This document shows, in pieces, positions 28,353 through 37,647 of a stretch of DNA of 64,000 nt. The DNA lies in contig JADKGA010000003.1 in assembly GCA_016717165.1 (NCBI GenBank), positions 434,001 through 498,000 on the forward strand, written 5' to 3'. Positions within the stretch are counted from its first letter, which is position 1; the number at the start of each line of letters is the position of its first letter. The stretch comes from Candidatus Lutibacillus vidarii (GTDB lineage: Bacteria > Actinomycetota > Actinomycetes > Actinomycetales > Dermatophilaceae). A program made the position numbers and the translations under genes. A model generated the notes under the pieces. That model had not been told where the DNA came from and did no database searches. It saw only the letters and a list, made by a program, of their open reading frames with translations.

Positions 28353-28831
28353 GGCTGCTCCTCCGCCCAGTCCCCGCTGCGCCCGCCGGACTTCGCGACG
28401 ACCCGGACATCGGTGATCCGCGCGTGCTTGTCGACCGCCTTGACCATGTCGACCAGCGCGAGCGCTGCAACGGCAACGGCGGTGAGCGCCTCCATCTCGA
28501 TGCCGGTGCGGTCCGCGGTACGGACCGTGGCCGTGATGGTGACCCCGTCGTCCTCGACGGTGAGGTCGACCGCGGCGGCGTGCACGGCGACCGGGTGGGC
28601 GAGCGGGACGAGCTCGGGGGTGCGCTTGACCGCCTGCAGCCCGGCGATCCGGGCGACCGCGAGGGCGTCACCCTTGGGCACGGTGCCGTCGCGCAGGGCA
28701 GCGACCGCCGCCCCGCTGAGCAGGACCCGCCCAGCCGCGCTGGCCTCCCGGGCCGTGACCGCCTTGGCGGAGATGTCGACCATGTGGGCGGTGCCATCGC
28801 CTCGGACGTGGGTCAGCCGCGGCTGGGTCAT
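28349..28831 (-). CDS. moaC: Cyclic pyranopterin monophosphate synthase
   Basis: A 160-residue protein converting 3',8-cyclo-GTP to cPMP, the second step of molybdenum cofactor synthesis. Typical motifs are MVDISAKAVTAREASAAG, KGDALAVARIAGLQAVKRT, the substrate loop LVPLAHPV (Ala replaces the usual Cys), GIEMEALTAVAVAAL and DMVKAVDKHARI with the catalytic Asp/Lys. No moaA is in this window, so the first step must be encoded elsewhere. ATG 28831 overlaps the moeA stop (ATGA). Confidence 0.95.
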   Translation of the reverse strand: MTQPRLTHVRGDGTAHMVDISAKAVTAREASAAGRVLLSGAAVAALRDGTVPKGDALAVARIAGLQAVKRTPELVPLAHPVAVHAAAVDLTVEDDGVTITATVRTADRTGIEMEALTAVAVAALALVDMVKAVDKHARITDVRVVAKSGGRSGDWAEEQP

Positions 28832-30141
28832 CGCCGGCTCCCCTCGCCCTCGACCGGGTCGACCGCCAGGGCTGCGTCGCCCGCTCCGACCCAGTCGGCA
28901 CCGTCGAGCAGCCAGATCTCCACCTCGTCCCCGGGGCGCAGCTCGACGACCTCCTCCGGGACGACGACGAAGGAGTTGGCGCGGGCCAGGTCGGCGACGA
29001 AGTGCGAGGCCTGCCCCCACACCGGGTCGGCCACCCATCCGGCAGCGGTATGCCGCGCGACGGCCCGGGCGATCTGGCGGCGCCCCCGCGGCGAACGCAG
29101 CGTCGCCGAGACGGTGCCGCGTAGCCCACGTCGGGTGGGGGTCCGCCCGGTCATCGCCTCCAGCGCGGGTCGGACGAAGACCTCGAACGAGACGTATGCC
29201 GAGACCGGGTTGCCGGGGAGGGCGAACAGCGCGATGCCGCGGGCGCCGAGCCGGCCCAGGCCCTGCGGCTTGCCTGGCTGCATGGCGACCTGGACGAAGT
29301 CGATCGTCCCCACGTCGCCGGAGCCATGCCCGGCCGCGCCGGTGACCCCGAAGGCGTCCTTGACGACGTCATAGACCCCCATGCTCACTCCACCGGAGGT
29401 GACCACGGCGTCGACGCTGGTCGACAGCTCGGCCAGGGCCGCGCGCAGGTCCGGGCCCGAGTCCGCGACCGGGTCGTGCCGGCGCACCTCCACGCCACAG
29501 CCGGCCAGCGCCGCGGCGAGCAGATAGCTGTTCGAGTCGTGGATGTGGCCCGGCTCGAGCGGACGTCCGGGTGGGACCAGCTCGGACCCGGTCGACAGGA
29601 CCGCGACGACGGGGCGCCGGTGGACGAGCACCTCGGCGTGCCCGGTCGCGGCGAGCAGCCCGATCCGCTGCGCGGTGAGGACGGACCCGGCGGGCAGAAC
29701 GACCGTGTCGGCGACGACATCCTCGCCGCGGGCCCGCACCGACCGGCCGACCGGGACGCTCGCGCGGACCTCGACCACCCCCGGCTCCGGCTCGCTGGTG
29801 TCCTCGACCATGACGACGGCGTCGGCTCCGGCGGGCATCATCGCGCCGGTCATAATCCGGACCGCCTGGCCGCGTGCGACCTCCACCGCGGCGACCGCCC
29901 CGGCGGCGACCTCAGCGACGATGGCGAGCTGGACCGGCTCGCCGGCGGAGGCGCCGGCGACATCGGCCGCACGGACGGCATACCCATCCATCGCCGAGTT
30001 GTCGAACCCCGGCAGGTCGACCCGCGCGCTGACGTCCTGCGCCGTGACCAGGCCCAGCGCCGCCGTCACTGGGAGGCTGATGGCCTCGGTAGGGCGCACC
30101 GCGGCGAGGACCGCGGCGAGGTGCTCCTCGACGGTGCGCAC
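28828..30141 (-). CDS. moeA: Molybdopterin molybdotransferase
   Basis: A 437-residue MoeA inserting molybdate into adenylylated molybdopterin. Motifs include DLPGFDNSAMDGYAVRAADV, RIMTGAMMPAGADAVVMVED, VLSTGSELVPPG, HIHDSNSYLLAAAL, VTSGGVSMGVYDVVKDAFG and ALPGNPVSAYVSFEVFVRP. GTG 30141 is preferred: it lies just after the UGPase stop and begins the recognisable domain RTVEEHLAAVL. It belongs to the same minus-strand unit as the uridylyltransferase, as in mycobacteria (galU-moeA). Confidence 0.95.
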   Translation of the reverse strand: MRTVEEHLAAVLAAVRPTEAISLPVTAALGLVTAQDVSARVDLPGFDNSAMDGYAVRAADVAGASAGEPVQLAIVAEVAAGAVAAVEVARGQAVRIMTGAMMPAGADAVVMVEDTSEPEPGVVEVRASVPVGRSVRARGEDVVADTVVLPAGSVLTAQRIGLLAATGHAEVLVHRRPVVAVLSTGSELVPPGRPLEPGHIHDSNSYLLAAALAGCGVEVRRHDPVADSGPDLRAALAELSTSVDAVVTSGGVSMGVYDVVKDAFGVTGAAGHGSGDVGTIDFVQVAMQPGKPQGLGRLGARGIALFALPGNPVSAYVSFEVFVRPALEAMTGRTPTRRGLRGTVSATLRSPRGRRQIARAVARHTAAGWVADPVWGQASHFVADLARANSFVVVPEEVVELRPGDEVEIWLLDGADWVGAGDAALAVDPVEGEGSRR

Positions 30142-30145
30142 GCCC

Positions 30146-31570
30146 TCAGCCCTCGCCTGCGACGTCGCCCGTGGCGTCGCCTGTGGCATCGCCCGTGAGG
30201 GTCGTCCCGGCCGCGATGACGAGCTCGTCCGCGCTCTCGACGTGCACGTCACCGACGACGGTGACCTCGGCACCGAAGGTGACCGGGCCGCGCACGGTGA
30301 ACGAGGTGGCCCCGAGCAGCGACGGTGGTCCGGCCGGGAAGCGCTTCTCGAAGGCGGGGACGAGCGCGAAGTAGGCCGGGTCGAGGTCGACACGCGGGTC
30401 CGCGGCGGCCCGGGCCGCGACGATCGTCGAGTCGTCCGAGAGGGTGAACAGGTCGGAGCGGATCATCAGCAGCTCGTTGGTCGTCTTGACCGGTCGGAAG
30501 CGCTCGCGCGGCACCCGCACCGCCCGAGCGCCGTCGATCGTCTCGATCGCGGCGCCCATCGCGGTCTCGATCTGGATGACCTTGGTCGAGTCCTTCCGCG
30601 ACGGGTCGACGGTCTTGCGGTTGACGATGACCGGCAGGCCGAGCACCCCGTCCCGCTCGTCGAGGAGGCGGTCCAGGACGTCGAGGTCGACCCAGAGGCT
30701 GTTGGCGTGGAAGGTGGTATGCCGGGTGACGTCCTGGAAGTGGACGTCGTCCTCCGGCGGGGTCATCGCGCTGTCGCGCAGCACCAGACGCCCGTCCGAC
30801 TTGCGGACCGCGAGGTGCCCGCCCTTGCGGTCGTTGGGGGTGCGCTCGCAGACCTCGGCGAGATAGGGCACCTCGTTGGTCATCACCCAGGCCGCCAGGT
30901 CCGGGTCGCAGGTCGCCCCGAGGTTGTCGGCATTGGAGATGAACGCCCAGCGGATGCCCCGGGCCCGCAGCGCGGCGATGAGGCCGGTCTCCCGTAGCGA
31001 GACGTAGACATCACCGTGCCCCGGCGGGCACCACTCCAGCTCGGGGTCGTCGGGCCAGCTCACCGGCATGAGGTCGTCGGCGCGGAGCTTCGGCTCGGCG
31101 TTCTGGAGGAAGTCGAGCGGCAGCCCGCGCACCGGCAGGGAGGGGTAGCGGTCGAGGATCCCGAGGCTGACCTCCCGAGTCCGGAACGAGTTCATCAGCA
31201 GCAGCGGCAGGTCGACGTCATAGCGGGCACGCTGAGCAAGGACCTGGGCGGCAATGACGTCGAGAAAGGTCAGCTCACCCCGGACAGCAAGGGCGGTCTT
31301 CGGGCCGGTCATCCCCATGCTCGTTCCGAGACCGCCGTTGAGCTTGACCACCGCCACCTGGGCCAGCGCCGCACGCCGGGTCAGCTCGTCGAACCTCTGG
31401 TCACCGAGGTCAGGCAGGTCGATGAGAGGGTCGATGGTCGACTCCGGGACCAGGCCCTGCGCGCCGGACTCCACCTGCCGGTAGTAGTGCTCGAACACCT
31501 TGCGGGCGACCTCGCCGAGCCCACGGGACTCCATGGCCTCGAGCGCATGCTGCAAACCCACCTCGCTCAT
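30146..31570 (-). CDS. UTP-glucose-1-phosphate uridylyltransferase, eukaryotic-type (UDPGP family)
   Basis: A 474-residue enzyme making UDP-glucose from UTP and glucose-1-phosphate. The nucleotide-binding loop VVKLNGGLGTSMGMTGPKTA is the UDPGP/UGP2 signature. Other motifs are LLMNSFRTREVS, WCPPGHGDVYVSL, FISNADNLGATCD and the N-terminal domain helix HYYRQVESG. This is the eukaryotic-style family, not the roughly 300-residue bacterial GalU, although it sits in the position where mycobacteria keep galU. The C-terminal left-handed beta-helix part is short and ends in a Gly-Asp-Ala-Thr repeat. ATG 31570. UDP-glucose would feed cell-wall and trehalose or glycogen metabolism. Confidence 0.92.
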   Translation of the reverse strand: MSEVGLQHALEAMESRGLGEVARKVFEHYYRQVESGAQGLVPESTIDPLIDLPDLGDQRFDELTRRAALAQVAVVKLNGGLGTSMGMTGPKTALAVRGELTFLDVIAAQVLAQRARYDVDLPLLLMNSFRTREVSLGILDRYPSLPVRGLPLDFLQNAEPKLRADDLMPVSWPDDPELEWCPPGHGDVYVSLRETGLIAALRARGIRWAFISNADNLGATCDPDLAAWVMTNEVPYLAEVCERTPNDRKGGHLAVRKSDGRLVLRDSAMTPPEDDVHFQDVTRHTTFHANSLWVDLDVLDRLLDERDGVLGLPVIVNRKTVDPSRKDSTKVIQIETAMGAAIETIDGARAVRVPRERFRPVKTTNELLMIRSDLFTLSDDSTIVAARAAADPRVDLDPAYFALVPAFEKRFPAGPPSLLGATSFTVRGPVTFGAEVTVVGDVHVESADELVIAAGTTLTGDATGDATGDVAGEG

Positions 31571-31593
31571 GGCCCCAACCCTACGATGGTCGG

Positions 31594-32166
31594 GTGCCCG
31601 ACGACCTCACCGCCCAGAAGCGGACCCTGCGGGTTGCGTTGCGCGACCGCCGCCGCTCCGAGCTGGCCGAGCGGGACCGTCCGGAGGTGGCCCGGCGGCT
31701 CGCCGACCACGCTCTGGCCCTGGCCCGCGAGATCGTCCCGGACGGGGGGCGGGTGACGTCATACGAGTCGTTCTGGTGGGAACCGCCGACCGAGGCGATG
31801 CTCACCGCCTTGACCGACGCCGGATATGACGTCATCGTCCCGGTCACCTTGGGCCACCACCAGCTCGACTGGCGCCATGTCGGCCTGCCGGACGAGCGGC
31901 TCGGTGGCGCGGCCTTCGCCGCCGCCGACCTCGTGCTGTCCCCCGGGATGACCGTGGACCGGACCGGGATGCGGCTGGGCCAGGGCGGTGGGTACTACGA
32001 CACCGCCATCGCGACCCTGCCGGCCAGCACGCCGGTCGTCACGGTCCTCTTCGACGAGGAGTATGACGACCGGGTCGTCCCCCACGACGACCGTGACCGC
32101 AGGGTGCACGGCGTGCTCACCGCGTCTGGAATGCGGTGGCTCCAGCGGCCGGAGCCGCGGGCCTGA
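31594..32166 (+). CDS. 5-formyltetrahydrofolate cyclo-ligase
   Basis: A 190-residue enzyme converting 5-formyl-THF to 5,10-methenyl-THF with ATP. The N-terminal KRTLRVALRDRRRSEL binds phosphate. The signature RTGMRLGQGGGYYDTAIATL near residue 125 is the family PROSITE-like motif. HDDRDRRVHGVLT closes the fold. The start is GTG at 31594, divergent from the uridylyltransferase with 23 bp between starts. Mycobacteria show the same divergent pair (Rv0992c/Rv0993). Confidence 0.93.
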   Translation: MPDDLTAQKRTLRVALRDRRRSELAERDRPEVARRLADHALALAREIVPDGGRVTSYESFWWEPPTEAMLTALTDAGYDVIVPVTLGHHQLDWRHVGLPDERLGGAAFAAADLVLSPGMTVDRTGMRLGQGGGYYDTAIATLPASTPVVTVLFDEEYDDRVVPHDDRDRRVHGVLTASGMRWLQRPEPRA

Positions 32167-32186
32167 CCCAGGCGGCCTCGCGCAGG

Positions 32187-34754
32187 CTAGGACCCCGACG
32201 GCAGCAGCGTGAGGACGTCGACGGTCGCCGCCTCGACGGCAGTCCGGCTCGACGGCCACGGGAAGGTCTGCCCGTTGACCCAGGCGTCGATCTGGTCGTC
32301 GTAGTGCGGGGTGAACGGATGGCCGCTCTGACCGGTCTGGTTGACCCAGGTCGAGGCGTCGAGGTTGCCGAGGTCGACGACCATCCGCATCGACGGGCCC
32401 CAGTTGACCGTGTAGCCGGTGGAGGCGTCCCACCCGAGGGCGTTGACGATCGCCGAGCCGCCGGGCATCTGGTAGGGCCCTCGGGTGAACAGCGACCGGA
32501 TCGGCCCGGGCACCGCCTCGCCGCCGAGGACCGAGTTCTGCAGGGTCAGCGTGTGCAGCCGCCCCCACCGCCAGGTCGTCGGGTCCTTGCCGAGGGTCTT
32601 GGTCAGGTCGAGCCGTGCGTCGACCAGGGCGGTGCGCAGGATGCCCTGCTCGTTCTCGACCACGCCCGGGGTCGACTTGTCGTCCCACCAGGGGTTCGAC
32701 GGGTCCTTGAGCAAGGCGGTCACTGCGGCCATCCAGCGGGCACCGCCGTCGGGCTGGAGGTTCGCCTCGTCGGAGAAGGTCGTGGTGAGGACCCGCGCCC
32801 ACACGGCGTTGAAGTACGCCGCCGCCGCGGACGAGCGGGAGGTGTCGGCGGGCTGGGTGTAGTCCCAGCCCTTGAGCAGGTCCTGGGCGGCCCGGGTGAA
32901 GGTGTCGTCGGAGAGGTCGACCGCGAGCAGCGCCGCTGTCATGGTCGCCGCAAAGCCGTTGACGGTGTCGAGCTGGATCGAGGCCATCTGTTGCGGGGTC
33001 ACCGTCGGGGAGGCCGTGAGCAGGTCGCGGATCCGCTGGGCGCGGTAGCCGTAGTCCCACTCGGTGGTGAGGAACGGGCGGCTGCTCGCCGTGACGGCCT
33101 GGTTCGCCGCGACGAGATAGCCCTCTGGGGGGTCGTACGAGGTCGGCAGGTCCTCGAAGGGCACCCAGCCGCGCCAGTCGTACTGGCTGTCCCAGCCCGG
33201 CGCGGGCCAATACCCCGCGGGCGCGCCCGGCGTCGCAGCGGACCGGATCGGGATGAGCCCGGGGCTCTGGTACCCGATGTGGCCGGCGGTGTCGGCATAC
33301 AGGAGGTTCTGCGAGGGGACGGCGAAGAGCCGGGCCGCCTCGCGGAACTCGGCGAAGGTCGTCGCCGCGTCGAGGGCGAAGATCGCGTCGGCGGTGGCGC
33401 TGGGGACCAGCCCGGTCCAGGCGAGCGAGACGGCGTACTCGGCGCGCTCGGCCTTACCGGCGACGACGGGGTGCTGTCCCATCGCCGCGACGGAGTCGAT
33501 GACATCGGAGATCACCGGACCGTGGACGGTCTCACGCACGGTCAGAGCGACGTCGGCTCCCCCGGCGACCTTGAGGGTCTCCTGCCGGGTGACCACGGGC
33601 TGCTGCTGGTAGTCCCGCTCGTATGTCGCCCCGGTGATCTTCTCCAGATAGAAGTCGGTGACATCGGGCCCGAGGTTGGTGAAGGCCCAGGCGATCTCGG
33701 CGTTGTGGCCGATGACCACCCCGGGGAAGCCGGAGAAACCGAAGCCCTCGACGTCGAACGGGCAGGTCGACGAGACGGTGCGGCAGTGCAGCCCGAACTG
33801 CATCCAGATGCCCGGGAGCCCGATGCCGAGGTGGGGGTCGTTGGCGAGCATGGCGTGGCCGGTGCTCGAGCGGGTCGGGCCGACGACCCACGAGTTCGAC
33901 CCGATCCCGTCGCCGCGCCCGATGGTCGGCGGGACGGCGTCAAGGGCGGTGGCGGCGGCGCGCCATACCTGGGCCAGGGAGGTGTCCTGAAGCGCGGGTG
34001 GCACGACCGACAAGGTGGGCTTCTGCGAGCCCGCGGTCGGCACCCAGTCCTTCGAGGAGAGGATCGGCAGGTGCGTGTCGTAGGGATAGGGCGGGAAGAG
34101 GAAGGCGAGCTGGTTGGGGTGGACCGACGCGGCGAGCTGGGCCCGCGAGAGCTCGTTGTTGTAGTCGCCGCGCAGGTCCCAGGCCATCGCCTTGAGCCAC
34201 GCGAGGGAGTCGACCGCCGACCAGTCCTCCGGCTTGTACCCGGGGTTCTTCATCCCCAGGACCGAGTACGCCAGGCCCATCGAGGACGCATCGCCACGTT
34301 CGTGGAGGTAGTCGTTGACGCCCTCGGCGTACGCATCGAGATAGGAGCGCGTCGCCGGCGCGATGAGGGCGAGCTCCTTCTCCGCGACCCGGCGCCAGCC
34401 CAGGGTGCGGGTGACCTTGTCGGTCTCCAGGCCGGCCGAGCCGACCAGCTCGGCGAGCCGGCCACTGGTGATATGGCGGCGCAGGTCCATCTCGAAGAAG
34501 CGGTCCTGGGCGCTGACATATCCCTGGGCGCGGAAGAGGTCGAGCGGGTTGTCCGCGTAGATGTGCGGGATCCCGCGGGCGTCGCTGCGGACCTCCACGG
34601 CGGCGGTGAGGCCGGCGAGCCGGATCTCCCCGCTGACCTGGGGGAAGGGGCGCCGGGCCAGACTGGTCCCGACGACGGCGACGGACACGAGGGCGACGAC
34701 CAGCAGCACCCCGACGAGGAGCGCCACCCGCGTGAGGATCTTCCTGCGCTGCAC
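32187..34754 (-). CDS. Penicillin acylase family Ntn-hydrolase
   Basis: An 855-residue precursor with an N-terminal membrane anchor (about residues 8-28). The alpha part contains DARGIPHIYADNPLDLFRAQ and GYVSAQDRFFEMDLRR. The likely autocatalytic junction precedes the nucleophile Ser in GIGSNSWVVGPTRSSTGHAM. LANDPHLGIGLPGIWMQ follows, all typical of the S45 family. Such enzymes hydrolyse amide bonds of beta-lactams or acyl-homoserine lactones outside the membrane; the substrate here is not known. The start is GTG at 34754. It converges with the cyclo-ligase, 20 bp apart. Confidence 0.92.
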   Translation of the reverse strand: MQRRKILTRVALLVGVLLVVALVSVAVVGTSLARRPFPQVSGEIRLAGLTAAVEVRSDARGIPHIYADNPLDLFRAQGYVSAQDRFFEMDLRRHITSGRLAELVGSAGLETDKVTRTLGWRRVAEKELALIAPATRSYLDAYAEGVNDYLHERGDASSMGLAYSVLGMKNPGYKPEDWSAVDSLAWLKAMAWDLRGDYNNELSRAQLAASVHPNQLAFLFPPYPYDTHLPILSSKDWVPTAGSQKPTLSVVPPALQDTSLAQVWRAAATALDAVPPTIGRGDGIGSNSWVVGPTRSSTGHAMLANDPHLGIGLPGIWMQFGLHCRTVSSTCPFDVEGFGFSGFPGVVIGHNAEIAWAFTNLGPDVTDFYLEKITGATYERDYQQQPVVTRQETLKVAGGADVALTVRETVHGPVISDVIDSVAAMGQHPVVAGKAERAEYAVSLAWTGLVPSATADAIFALDAATTFAEFREAARLFAVPSQNLLYADTAGHIGYQSPGLIPIRSAATPGAPAGYWPAPGWDSQYDWRGWVPFEDLPTSYDPPEGYLVAANQAVTASSRPFLTTEWDYGYRAQRIRDLLTASPTVTPQQMASIQLDTVNGFAATMTAALLAVDLSDDTFTRAAQDLLKGWDYTQPADTSRSSAAAAYFNAVWARVLTTTFSDEANLQPDGGARWMAAVTALLKDPSNPWWDDKSTPGVVENEQGILRTALVDARLDLTKTLGKDPTTWRWGRLHTLTLQNSVLGGEAVPGPIRSLFTRGPYQMPGGSAIVNALGWDASTGYTVNWGPSMRMVVDLGNLDASTWVNQTGQSGHPFTPHYDDQIDAWVNGQTFPWPSSRTAVEAATVDVLTLLPSGS

Positions 34755-34825
34755 GACTGCGAGACTATGCCACGACGGTGACAGCGGGGCGGTGGCACGA
34801 CCGAGACCTGCGGAGGTGAACGCGC

Positions 34826-36325
34826 GTGTGGGCTTCCGGCTTCACGGTGGACGACCTCGCGCGGGTCCTGCTGCTCAGCACGGTGGTCGTCCTCGCTGCC
34901 GTCGCCGCGATGCGGCTGTCCTCCCGGTCCGGGCTGCCCTCGCTCGTTCTCTTCCTGCTGCTCGGGCTGGCGGTCGGCGACGGGGGTCTGGGGGTCCGGT
35001 TCAGTGACGCCGGGCTCACCCAGGTGCTCGGGTATGCCGCCCTCATCCTCATCCTCGCCGAGGGCGGTCTGACCACCTCGTGGCACTCGATGCGTCCGGG
35101 CGTCGGCGCCGCCCTGTCGCTGTCCACGGTCGGGGTGGTCGTCTCGGTGGCCATCGTCGCGGTGGCCGGCCGGGTCCTCCTGCGCTGGGACTGGCCGACC
35201 GCCCTGCTCGTCGGCGCGGTCCTCGCCTCCACCGACGCCGCGGCGGTCTTCTCGGTGCTCCGCTCGGTCCCGCTCAAACCGTCCCTGCGCGGGATCCTCG
35301 AGGCCGAGTCGGGCTTCAACGACGCCCCGGTCGTCATCCTCGTCGTGACGATCTCCCACCAGATCGCCTCGCCCGAGCCGAGCGAGCCCTGGTGGCAGCT
35401 GCTCGCGCTGGTCGTCGTCGAGCTCGTCCTGGGCGGCCTGGTCGGGCTCGCGGTGGGCTGGGTCGGTGCGCGGCTGGTCGAGTGGGCGGCCACCTCGGGC
35501 GCGCTCTTCGCCATCGGTGTGCTCACCGTCTGCGTCCTCGCGTATGCCGCCGCCGCCTCGATCGGGGCCAGCGGCTTCCTCGCGACCTATGCCTGCGCCG
35601 TGGTCCTCGGCAACAGCGGGCTGCCGAACCGTGCGGCCGTTCTCGGCTTCGCGACGAGCGTCGGCTCGCTCGCGCAGATCGGGCTCTTCGTCCTCATCGG
35701 CCTGCTCGCGTCCCCGGCCCGGTTGGGGCAGCAGGTCATCCCGGCGCTGGTCGTCGGTGCCGTGCTGCTCCTCGTGGCCCGGCCGTTGTCGGTGATCGTC
35801 TCGGTCGGGCCGTTCCGCCTGCCCTGGCGGCACCAGGCCTTCCTCTCCTGGGCCGGGCTGCGCGGCGCGGTCCCGATCGTCCTGGCGACCGTCCCGGTCA
35901 CCCTCGGCAGCGGAGCCTGGTACTGGATGTTCGACCTGGTGCTGGTCCTCGTCCTCGTCCTCACCCTCGTCCAGGCCCCGACCCTGCCCGCCGCCGCCCG
36001 CCTGCTCAAGGTCACCGACACCATGTATGCGCGGCAGGTCGTCCTCGAAGCCGTGGCGCTGGAGGAGGTCGGCGCCGAGGTGCTCCAGGTCAGCGTTGCC
36101 AAGGGCTCCCGGCTCGCCGGACTGGAGATCGTCGAGCTGCGCCTCCCCAAGGGCAGCGTCGTGGCCCTGCTCGTCCGGGACGGCGAGCGGCAGGTCCCGA
36201 CCCGGTTCTCCCGCATCCGGACCGGGGACTCGCTGCTCGTCGTCACCCCGGCCTCGCAGCGCCGCGCGGTCGAGGCCAGGCTGGCTGCGGTGAGCGAGCG
36301 GGGGCGGCTGGCGGGCTGGACCTGA
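34826..36325 (+). CDS. Potassium or sodium/proton antiporter, CPA1 (NhaP2/CvrA) family
   Basis: A 499-residue membrane protein with about twelve transmembrane helices. CPA1 motifs are visible: LILAEGGLTTSWHSM, GAVLASTDAAAVFSVLRS and LEAESGFNDAPVVILV (the conserved Asn-Asp pair at the ion site). WAGLRGAVPIVLATVPV is also present. The cytoplasmic C-terminus (about residues 410-485) is a TrkA_C-like domain (GLEIVELRLPKGSVVALLVR), which often senses nucleotides. It would exchange K+ or Na+ for protons. GGAGGTGAA at 34812 precedes the GTG start. Divergent from the acylase with 71 bp between starts. Confidence 0.9.
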   Translation: MWASGFTVDDLARVLLLSTVVVLAAVAAMRLSSRSGLPSLVLFLLLGLAVGDGGLGVRFSDAGLTQVLGYAALILILAEGGLTTSWHSMRPGVGAALSLSTVGVVVSVAIVAVAGRVLLRWDWPTALLVGAVLASTDAAAVFSVLRSVPLKPSLRGILEAESGFNDAPVVILVVTISHQIASPEPSEPWWQLLALVVVELVLGGLVGLAVGWVGARLVEWAATSGALFAIGVLTVCVLAYAAAASIGASGFLATYACAVVLGNSGLPNRAAVLGFATSVGSLAQIGLFVLIGLLASPARLGQQVIPALVVGAVLLLVARPLSVIVSVGPFRLPWRHQAFLSWAGLRGAVPIVLATVPVTLGSGAWYWMFDLVLVLVLVLTLVQAPTLPAAARLLKVTDTMYARQVVLEAVALEEVGAEVLQVSVAKGSRLAGLEIVELRLPKGSVVALLVRDGERQVPTRFSRIRTGDSLLVVTPASQRRAVEARLAAVSERGRLAGWT

Positions 36326-36416
36326 GCGCCGGGGAGGTTCCGGCGGCAAGGGTACGATAGGTCGGTTGGCCCGGAGCGCCGGGCGCCATACCGCACGTTG
36401 TTTGAGGAGGACCGCC

Positions 36417-36785
36417 GTGCCCACGTACGCGTACGCGTGCACCGCCTGCGACCACCGGTTCGATGCCGCCCACGGCTTCCACGACGAGCCCCTCTCGATC
36501 TGCCCCGAGTGCGGCGGCCCGGTGCGCAAGGTGTACGGCTCGGTCGGGGTGACCTTCAAGGGGTCCGGCTTCTACCGCACCGACTCGCGGTCGAGCAGCA
36601 CCGGCAAGGGCTCGAGCAGCTCATCGGTGGCCGCAGCTGCAGCCTCGTCCACCTCCTCGGACGGCGGGTCGTCCTCGGGCTCGTCCAGCAACGGCTCGTC
36701 CAGCGGCGGGTCGTCCAGCAGCGGCTCGTCCGCGAGCAGTGGCGCGGCCGCCTCGGCGGGGTCCGCGGCCCCTGCCGCACCGTGA
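36417..36785 (+). CDS. FmdB-type zinc ribbon protein, Ruc-like
   Basis: A 122-residue protein. The first 55 residues hold a zinc ribbon with two CxxC pairs, TYAYACTACDHRFD and ICPECGGPVRK. VYGSVGVTFKGSGFYRTDSR follows, then a disordered tail almost entirely Ser, Gly and Ala. Length, domain order and place next to 5-FCL/UGPase genes match mycobacterial Rv0991c (Ruc), a redox-regulated chaperone that protects proteins when its cysteines oxidise. That function is transferred by analogy. The start is GTG 36417 with GAGGAGG upstream. A TACGAT at 36353 could be its -10. Confidence 0.8.
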   Translation: MPTYAYACTACDHRFDAAHGFHDEPLSICPECGGPVRKVYGSVGVTFKGSGFYRTDSRSSSTGKGSSSSSVAAAAASSTSSDGGSSSGSSSNGSSSGGSSSSGSSASSGAAASAGSAAPAAP

Positions 36786-36942
36786 TCTGCGGCGTCAGCG
36801 CATAGCCCTCTTGCGGGCTCAAGTCGTCGGCTGCACCCGTCTCTAGGCACGCCCTCCACAGGCGCGCGCGTCCTCGTCCCACGATCCACAGCCCCGTGCC
36901 GGACGCTCGCCGCTGACCTCACTCGGTTCATAGCCTGCCGTC

Positions 36943-37647
36943 ATGCCAACCCGTGGTCGCACGTCCGCATCGCGCCCTGCACAGGGGCGCCGGCTGCGAC
37001 GGGTGGGCGCGCGCCGGGTGCCCGGCCGACGCGAGCGGCTCTGGCGCCGACGTCAGGCCCGACGCGTGCTCAGCGCTCTGCTCGCGGCGGCGGCATGCGC
37101 CCTCGTGGTGACCGCCTTCGCGCCGCCGCAGGTCGATGAGACGGTGCCGGTCCTCGTCGCCGCCCGCGATCTCGTCGGTGGTGCGCTCGTCGTTGAGGGT
37201 GATGTCGCTGTGGCCAGGTGGCCGGCGCAGGTCGCCCCGCCGGGCCGGCTCACCGAGCCTGGTCAGGCGCTCGGGCGAGCACTGACGACGTCGGTCGGCG
37301 CCGGGGAGGCGCTGACGCCGACGCGCCTGCTGAAGAGCGGTACCGGGCCCCCTGGCGGCGCCGACCGGGTGGTCACCGCCGTCGCGGGCGTGGACCGGGC
37401 CACCCTTGGGGTGCTCCGCGCCGGAGACCGGGTGGACCTCCTCGCACCGGCGACCGGGGCGACCCTGGCCGACGCGGCGCTCGTCGTCGCCGACCCCGTC
37501 GTGGCCAGTGGAGACGACCTGGGCCCGGACGGGGCCGCCGGGTCGGTGCTCCTGGCGCTGCGGCCCGCGGAAGCGGTCGCTCTCGCCCGGGCGCGGGCCG
37601 ACCTGGACCTGCCGCTCGTCGTCGTGGTGCGGGCCCGACCTGGCTGA
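36943..37647 (+). CDS. SAF-domain protein (CpaB/RcpC-like)
   Basis: A 234-residue protein. The N-terminus is very Arg-rich (about 40 residues), then a membrane helix (RVLSALLAAAACALVVTAFA). The SAF domain is seen as VLVAARDLVGGALVVEGDVA with RALTTSVGAGEALTPTRLL. The C-terminal part (GVLRAGDRVDLLAPATGA) resembles CpaB/RcpC, periplasmic proteins of Flp/Tad pilus assembly. No other pilus gene is nearby, so its partner system is unknown. It is intact and preceded by a 157-bp spacer. Confidence 0.75.
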   Translation: MPTRGRTSASRPAQGRRLRRVGARRVPGRRERLWRRRQARRVLSALLAAAACALVVTAFAPPQVDETVPVLVAARDLVGGALVVEGDVAVARWPAQVAPPGRLTEPGQALGRALTTSVGAGEALTPTRLLKSGTGPPGGADRVVTAVAGVDRATLGVLRAGDRVDLLAPATGATLADAALVVADPVVASGDDLGPDGAAGSVLLALRPAEAVALARARADLDLPLVVVVRARPG

